DNA of 64,000 bases. It comes from Gigantopelta aegis (taxonomy: Eukaryota > Mollusca > Gastropoda > Neomphalida > Peltospiridae). This document shows positions 58,406 to 64,000 of the stretch, piece after piece; positions within the stretch are counted from its first letter, which is position 1; the number at the start of each line of letters is the position of its first letter. Under the pieces are notes generated by a model. That model made no database searches. It saw nothing but the letters and a program-made list of their open reading frames with translations, and was not told the DNA's origin. The stretch lies in assembly GCF_016097555.1 (NCBI RefSeq), contig NW_024533043.1, positions 1 to 64,000 on the forward strand, written 5' to 3'. Both the position numbers and the translations under genes were made by a program.

Positions 58406-58930
58406 CTATAACAATATAATATAAAAAACCATAAGTCTCCACTCAACTATCTTAAAACCATCATTTACTAACTCTCGTAATGCCCTACAGTTATCATTTC
58501 CAAAATCATAAATCCTTCCAACACTGATAGTTGGTTTGACTCGACAATTTTGAAAGAATTGCTTTAATTTCCTAGCACACTGTGTACATGGTGAACTCTT
58601 TATCCAAATATGAGTAACTTTAGATCTGTCTTTATTTCTATAATCATCCATAAATGCTTCCTCAGCATGAACAAAGTGGTGATTTTTGTAGATCTCTCTA
58701 GTGTTAGTAACAAGATAGACATGAAATCCATCAAGCTTAGCAGAGATAGCTGTACACACTAGTGTCCACTTTAGCAATAGCCAAATTATTCTCTCAACTA
58801 CATACCATATCACGACTGTCAATAATGGTATAATAATGATGATAAACACTACTAACACTAGAGAAATAAATTTGTTAACATATATACTGTACATGTATAT
58901 GATGTAATACTTACTACTAATATCAGCCAT
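58406..58930 (-). CDS. AID/APOBEC-like deaminase type B, intact reference (block 2)
   Basis: The frame is open from ATG to stop. The first coding exon is MADIS(S). A 57-base intron (GTAAGTATTACATC...TTTCTCTAG) follows, and it is itself in frame and stop-free. After it come LVVFIIIIIPLLTVVIWYVV (membrane helix), IIWLLLKWTLVCTAISAKLD, VYLVTNTREIYKNHHF, HAEEAFMDDY, 23 residues between HAE and PC, THIWIKSSPCTQCARKLKQF, KPTISVGRIYDFGNDN and ALRELVNDGFKIVEW. The predicted size is about 155 residues with the intron removed. All zinc ligands and the catalytic glutamate are present. The single deaminase domain is compact, with a shorter HAE-PC spacing than vertebrate AID. Membrane orientation is not known. 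Confidence 0.88.
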   Translation of the reverse strand: MADISSKYYIIYMYSIYVNKFISLVLVVFIIIIIPLLTVVIWYVVERIIWLLLKWTLVCTAISAKLDGFHVYLVTNTREIYKNHHFVHAEEAFMDDYRNKDRSKVTHIWIKSSPCTQCARKLKQFFQNCRVKPTISVGRIYDFGNDNCRALRELVNDGFKIVEWRLMVFYIILL

Positions 58931-59069
58931 TACGTTATCTTGCTTTGTATATTTTCTATTCTGTTATGGTCCAATCAGATTTCTTGGTAGGTTTTTTTCT
59001 TTGAGTGATTGTTTATATTATGTGTATTGCAATGTCTATTTTTAAACTATGTAGGTCCTAAGAATTGAA

Positions 59070-59095
59070 ATCTATAAGTAGTAACATACTAATTA
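59070..59095. promoter_or_regulatory. Recurrent CTATAAGTAGTAACA motif upstream of type B (block 2)
   Basis: This is the block 2 counterpart of 53028-53050, with one substitution in the TATA-like part, about 140 bp upstream of the start. Confidence 0.45.
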
Positions 59096-59533
59096 AAGGG
59101 ACCTTTGATTTCTCTTTAAAAGAATTCCATGAATTAGTTCAGTAATTATTTCCTATTGAAATTATAATATTCATTATTTCTGAAAATTAGATCACTAGTC
59201 CATTTAAAATATTCTTATAATATGTTCGGAAATAACAAGTTTCTGAGAGTCTTTTAGTAATATATCCCACGGCAACTGGAATGATTTCTATTGCTAGTAC
59301 ATTTCTTCAAACACTTAATACAGCTGCAATATAACACTTAAAGTTGCGCCTTTTTTATGTTGAGATATTTCATGTAATGAAAACTCTATTATCAACAAAA
59401 ATACAATTGATTATATACAACAAATGGGATACTCATTCTTTTTTAGCCAAACCTAACTTAACAATCAAACTTAATAGTATTTCTTTATTTACTAATAGTA
59501 ATTGTTATCTCCTTCATTACTACTGTTTACTAG

Positions 59534-60203
59534 TTAGAGATCAGCAAGGTAATTCCTGGTCTGTTGAATGTTATGGTTCTTTGGAGTATCCCAGACTTGT
59601 AGGGTGAACCCTTTCATTCTCAAATTTCTTAAACCTCGACGATTATTTCCATTATCTCCTTCCCATATCTTTCCAATATAAATAGTAGGTTTAGTGCGTC
59701 TCATAGAAAAATGATCAATAAGACAGCTTGAACAGTCAGCACATGGAGAGTTCTTGATCCAAATACTATGAATATCGCTAGCAGATGTTTGTCTAATGAA
59801 TACTCTCTCAGCATGTTCATAAGGCTCACTCCAATAAATATGACCAGTGTTAATACGAAGAAGAGTACCCTCAGTTGTAAAAGCCATTTCAGCTGCTTTT
59901 TCTAGTGAACAGGTAGAACCAGTTTGAAACATAACGTGGCCTTGTTTCTTGTATATATCTGGGTGGCCTTGTTTTCTTGCACATATCTGGCAAGAGAGAA
60001 GCGCACATCTGAAAATGTTATCACAATTAGTATTATATATGACTATTTTACCATAGGTAATTCTTTACTCTATTATCTATGGTCGTTCATAGATGTCTTT
60101 CTTTACCTTGGACCAATGTAATTGGGTTCCTGGCATAACTGACAAAAAATATAAAAAGGATTACTACCAACAGAATAACTAGGACGAATACAATATAGAG
60201 CAT
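59534..60203 (-). CDS. AID/APOBEC-like deaminase type C, membrane helix and cysteines (block 2)
   Basis: Exon 1 (60203-60107) encodes MLYIVFVLVILLVVILFIFF then VSYARNPITL, an N-terminal membrane helix. An in-frame start at 60226 is blocked by a stop, so 60203 is chosen. Exon 2 (60008-59534) begins CALLSCQICARKQGHP and includes a short internal duplication (GHPDIYKKQGHV). It continues MFQTGSTCSLEKAAEMAF, TEGTLLRINTG, EPYEHAERVFI, SIWIKNSPCADCSSCLIDHF, KPTIYIGKIWEGDNG, GLRNLRMKGFTLQVWD and a C-terminal RNYLADL. The catalytic set is complete and the frame is open across the whole exon. It is the clearest type C gene. Confidence 0.87.
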
Positions 60204-60229
60204 TCTTCTGGAGTTTTGTGATCCATGTT

Positions 60230-61180
60230 AAGTTCACTATAAGGCAATCCTGTTAGAATGAAAGATAAGTAGAATGAGAAGACAATGGGTTTACCTCTTT
60301 TAAACTCTTGTTAGCATACACAGGGGTGCTAATTGTTATGTGGGATTGTACTGGGAAGTTTTATCTATAGAAGATAGCAATGACTGGAATCTCCCCTTTT
60401 TGGTTTGATAATTCTTAGTAATGTGTACCAACTGTCACTGACATTATGAATATATTAATTCATCTAATTCCTTGAAGTATGGTAATGTTAATAAATATTG
60501 ACAAGGTTCATTTGTAAGTGTATTTTTTATATACATATAATTCACTACATGTAATCCTGAAATACAATTGTAAATATCTTGACATATGCAGTTATTTAAA
60601 AGGGCAACCATAATATATAAATATTGTGTTTTATTTGTAATTGTATCTGAATATATTGCTTTCTATCGGTATTAGAATTATTTGTTTGAAGTTTAACAAG
60701 TTGAAATTTCATTTGGTCATTCAATTGTGGTTTTATTAAAGATATGTATTGTTTATTAAGTTATTTCATGTTTCAATTCATTTTAATTTTTATTTTACAC
60801 TGGTTATCTACAGACAAAATACAATGGTGGAAACTAATAGCATTGGTTTTTAGCTTGTTGAAGGGATAAATTTGGCAAATTTTTTTCATTATAGCACCCT
60901 CACGATTATTCCGTTAAAAATACAACGTATTGTATTTTTATACATACTGTGTATTGCATTCTCTATTTTTAAACTATGTAGGTCGTAAGAATAAAAGATA
61001 TAACTATGGTTGCACAATTTAGAGTAGAGTCATGGCTCACATTAATACAGTTAATCCAAATGTCACCCAAGAGATAATTTGTATTTGTAGTTTATTGATA
61101 AGGGCATACATTTATTATGTTAAGTAGAAATAGATGTTATGGATGTATTTTTTTTTTTTGTGTCACTAAAAAGCGTTAAA
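60230..61180. other. Spacer between type C and type B' genes (block 2)
   Basis: The first ~750 bp have no counterpart that I recognise in block 1. From about 60990 the sequence matches 54285 onward. No gene is seen. Confidence 0.45.
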
Positions 61181-61672
61181 ATGGGGTGTATAACAATCCC
61201 TCACTAACTTTTTATAATGTTTTATTGCTATCATTTTTAAAGCCAAAGTAGGTTCATAGAATCGAAGTTTATAAATAGTAACACACTAATGAAAGGAACC
61301 TCCCCTTTAGAGGAATTCCAGTAAACTCCTCCACTAAGAGTGGTATTCTTAATTTTTATAATTTTGAACAATATTAGATATTCATAAGTTTAGAGAGCAA
61401 ACAATTTCCTGGGAGTGGTTTAGTGAGAACAAATAGAGTTTTATTAATAGGAACATTTTGACAAGACATTTAGACAGCTGAAACATAGTTCTTGAAATTG
61501 TGCCATTTATATTGACTTATGTCATTTAAGAAGAGACCTCTGTACATGTCTACATTTGCCTTAAGTTTTTTCTTTTGATAATAAAAAAGTATAAATTATC
61601 AACCAATCAATATTATCAACTAGAAATGCATATTATGGATATAATTCAAATGTCTTTCAGTAGTTTTTGTCA

Positions 61673-62178
61673 TTACAATGCATTAAGAAATGCATAAATT
61701 GTCCACACTTCTAACTTAAAACCATCATTTACTAACTCTCGTTAATGCCCTATTATTATCATTTCCAAAGTCATAAATCCTTCCAACACTGATAGTTGGT
61801 TTGGCTCGACAGTTTTGAAAGAATTGCTTCAAATCCCAAGCACACTGCATACATGGTGAACTCTTTATCCAAATATGAGTGACTTAGATCTGGGTTTTTA
61901 TCTCTATAAGCATTCATTAATACTTGCTCAGCATGAACAAACTGATTGTTTTTTGTAGACTTCTCTTGTGTTAGTAACAAGATAGACGTGAGATTTGTCA
62001 CATCTAGCAGAGATAGCTGTATAACTAGTTTCCACTTGAGTAACAGCCAGCATATTGTAATCTTTAGTCCATATAAGATTACCAATAGTATGACTAGTAA
62101 GAACAATATATCTAGCATCAAATGAAATAATTATTTATACAATGGAATATATTATACTTTACTACTAATATCAGCCAT
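61673..62178 (-). CDS. AID/APOBEC-like deaminase type B' (block 2)
   Basis: First exon MADIS (ATG 62178-62176; donor reads GTAAAG, perhaps an inserted A in GTAAG). Exon 2: ILFLLVILLVILYGL (membrane helix), KITICWLLLKWKLV, LDVTNLTSILLLTQEKS, NNQFVHAEQVLMNAYRDKN, then SHIWIKSSPCMQC after one correction, ISVGRIYDFGNDN, and GFKLEVWTIYAFLNAL before TAA. It retains HAE and PCMQC. It is the partner of 54983-55498 in the other block and differs mainly by single-base shifts. Confidence 0.8.
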
Positions 62179-62449
62179 GGTCTTAGCCTTTGTAAGTTTC
62201 CTAGTCAGTTGCTAATGGATTAAGCAACAATTTCTCTGGTAGTGTTATTTTCTTGTTAGTTTATGACTTTATCATACAGTATAATAACTTGTAGTAATAT
62301 CTATTTTTAAATTGAATTAAAGTCTATAAATAGTAACACTAATGACCATAATTTTAGGGGCCTCCTCTTTAGAGGATTTCATTTCATTAATTCTCTCACA
62401 TTTGGATTAAAATTACTGTAAAATTTAAAATTTGATCTGTTAAAGATAT

Positions 62450-62776
62450 TCATAATTTCAGAGTGAATAAGTTCCTGAAGTCCTTCAGTGTTGTGTGCCG
62501 TATTTTAATAAAATTACTTGGAACATTTTCGTCATTGTTTTTCTGGCTAACTTTAGCCAATGTCTTTCCATTTATGACTTTCTTACTTTGGTAAGTGATC
62601 CAAGCAGATTTCCTATAGTTTTCTTTATAGGATAGTTTGTTTAGAGAGTGTCTATATTGGGATGTATAATTATTAGCTCTTCTTGTAGTATTAAGTTCAT
62701 TATTACTGACTTCTTTTATTTTATCAGTAAAAATATTAAACATAGGCTCTTCGTGTTGAGTTTTGTTAGAATACAA
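62450..62776 (-). pseudogene. Type A' first-exon remnant read into a 108-codon frame (block 3)
   Basis: The frame starts MYSNKTQHEEPMFNIFTDKI and includes EVSNNELNTTRRANN, which corresponds to the end of the type A' signal exon read out of its original register at the start. The rest (KSAWITYQSKKVING, VPSNFIKIRHTT) has no deaminase motif. The copy at 55690-56062 does not keep the frame, so this is more likely a remnant than a new gene. Confidence 0.45.
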
Positions 62777-62814
62777 AGTAATAAGACAATTAAGACTAGT
62801 TATATTCTACATAT

Positions 62815-62845
62815 AAAATCACCTGGGAAATTCCCAGGTGATTTT
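62815..62845. promoter_or_regulatory. Perfect 31 bp palindrome with kB-type core (block 3)
   Basis: The 15 bp arms AAAATCACCTGGGAA and TTCCCAGGTGATTTT flank a central A. The core GGGAAATTCCC is at 62825-62835. Positional equivalents are at 56262-56280 and 50393-50402. A DNA hairpin role is possible, and a kB-type protein site is the other reading. Confidence 0.7.
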
Positions 62846-63062
62846 TGTGTCAGTCATTGTAGCTTTAATTATATTCATTGGAGATGACTGTTTGCCATGA
62901 TACTTTCATTTCCTTGTACTGGATTATGTGTTTGTGATACATTAACTGTATTTGATATTCTTGACTAGATTATTGGTGTTGATGGAAATTAATAAGTTTT
63001 AGTAAAGTATAAATTAGTTTAAATATTATTGTTCAAACACAAAACAATTACGATATTGTATA

Positions 63063-63951
63063 TCAATAATGACCTTCTCTTGTTTGTGTTTATAATTTAT
63101 GCAAGTAATTTGCAGTCATTTGATCTGATCCATACATCATGGTATGTAATGTTTCCCATACTGTGATTTTAAAACCTGCTTTCATAAGGTGTACGAGTCC
63201 TTGATCATCATTTATATCATAAAGATGCCATATTCGAGTCCAATATATAGTAGGTTTTACGACATGAGTAAAATATTCAAGAAAGTGCTCTGAACACTCT
63301 GCACATGGTGAGTTCTTGATCCACAGAGCTTTGATATGATTTGGTTTGTTCAATGGGTCATTTTATAAACATGAGTTCAGCATGTGGTCCTCCTGGAGTA
63401 TTAAGATATACGGGGTCATAATAATCCTATATAATGAAAGAAATCCATGCTAGATGAAATATTGTACTTAAACAGCAAATTAATGTATTTAATCCTCTAG
63501 TAAATTAGTACAATTGTGTTGTCTTCATTAATTGTCAGTTATTGTAAAAGGTACAAACTTAATAGATATCTATCATTTGCTTTTATTTTTTGTTCACCAG
63601 GTCCGTATTGATCCATAAAAGTGTTTCCATGCTCTTTGTCAGCTTTCGTTGCAATAGCATGCTCTTCTTAGCTTTGCCATCCGTTTGAATCTAATAGTGG
63701 TTCAATGTCTGTTGTATGTGAATCTGAGTACTGTCCTTCTAAATCAGGTGATTTCAATATCCCATTGTTTTGGTTTGACTTTCTCTGTGTTTGATAGGAT
63801 GACCTGCTTCAATATCATGTAGTACTTTGTTTTTCTTGTGTGTGTTCTGGTGGTAGGACACCAACAGCACAACAACAGAGACAATATAAACAATAATGCT
63901 AACTATTGCAATAGTAAAAGGACTAAATATATGGTCTCCATCTTGTATCTA
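63063..63951 (-). CDS. AID/APOBEC-like deaminase type A (block 3)
   Basis: ATG at 63951-63949 starts METIYLVLLLL, and after corrections this gives a membrane helix and a CCCW-like cysteine cluster, then TRKTKY, DIEAGHPI and an acidic/serine linker to a GTLLW-like segment (63640-63600). Exon 2 (about 63425-63063) has GPHAELMFIK, NHIKALWIKNSPCAECSEHFLEYF, KPTIYWTRIWHLYD, GLVHLMKAGFKITVWETLH, YGSDQMTANYLHKL and TREGHY before the stop. It has a full catalytic set. The gene's upstream region runs toward the window edge. Confidence 0.82.
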
Positions 63952-64000
63952 TTGGGAATATAAATATATTAGTAAAGACTTATAGGTCAAGTATTTATAA

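Noticed and set aside
59344..59607. Plus-strand 87-codon frame
   Set aside because: It overlaps the 3' end of the type C deaminase on the opposite strand and has no counterpart in block 1.
46593..63951. Reading the deaminases as a bacterial-type toxin deaminase transferred into an animal
   Set aside because: The genes have spliceosomal introns, TATA promoters and animal-type membrane or signal exons, and the IWIKNSPCxxC and GFKI.VW pattern fits animal AADs better. A profile search could still change this.
1..64000. tRNA, rRNA and LTR/LINE elements
   Set aside because: I saw no cloverleaf pattern with A and B box order, no rRNA core and no reverse transcriptase motif. A covariance-model search would be needed to exclude small RNAs.

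Overview
The window is animal (metazoan) nuclear DNA, strongly AT-rich by eye. Its genes have multiple exons, short GT-AG introns (about 55-110 bp in most of the small genes) and TATA boxes. TOLLIP, RIOK1, CUB, NIDO and sushi domains, together with an expansion of AID/APOBEC-like deaminases, point to an early-branching animal. A demosponge is my best guess, but that is inference, not proof. Apparent single-base insertions and deletions interrupt reading frames throughout, including in the conserved genes TOLLIP and RIOK1. The sequence therefore probably carries long-read indel error. A broken frame in one copy of a family should not be taken as a pseudogene without other evidence.

Layout. (1) 0.6-20.4 kb: an array of at least nine near-complete or truncated copies, plus one fragment, of a two-exon gene for a secreted CUB-domain protein (family 1). 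Four minus-strand copies sit in ~2.4 kb tandem units. Two plus-strand copies and a fragment follow in inverted orientation, then three minus-strand copies in a second tandem duplication. One unit of that duplication carries a small DNA transposon, and its sister unit preserves the empty site. (2) 20.95-24.42 kb: TOLLIP on the plus strand, with a ~60 bp satellite in intron 2. (3) 24.9-36.4 kb: four tandem plus-strand units, each with a second type of secreted CUB gene (family 2). A degraded partial copy of TOLLIP lies between units 3 and 4. (4) 37.2-42.5 kb: a receptor-like gene encoding signal peptide, NIDO domain, about eight sushi domains, a transmembrane helix and an acidic tail. (5) 42.7-44.5 kb: RIOK1 on the minus strand, divergent from an unidentified plus-strand first exon. 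(6) 46.6-64 kb: a minus-strand array of AID/APOBEC-like zinc deaminases (AADs), about 13 loci plus smaller remnants. It is built from a repeating block of five gene types (A', A, B, C, B') about 6.3-6.7 kb long.

The deaminase array is the most notable part. All types share HAE and PCxxC zinc/catalytic motifs and an 'IWIKNSPC' type core. Their N-termini differ: a cleavable-type signal peptide (A'), a membrane anchor followed by clustered cysteines (A and the 46.6 kb gene), a split MADIS exon plus membrane helix (B, B'), and another membrane helix plus cysteines (C). A perfect or near-perfect palindrome centred on GGGAAATTCCC, a canonical NF-kB-type site, recurs upstream of the A' first exon in each block.

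Putting this together, the window looks like an innate-immunity neighbourhood: fast-duplicating secreted CUB proteins, a Toll/IL-1 pathway adaptor, a sushi receptor, and mutator-type deaminases aimed at secretory or membrane compartments. The co-function is inference. Domain assignments rest on motifs read directly from the translated sequence.
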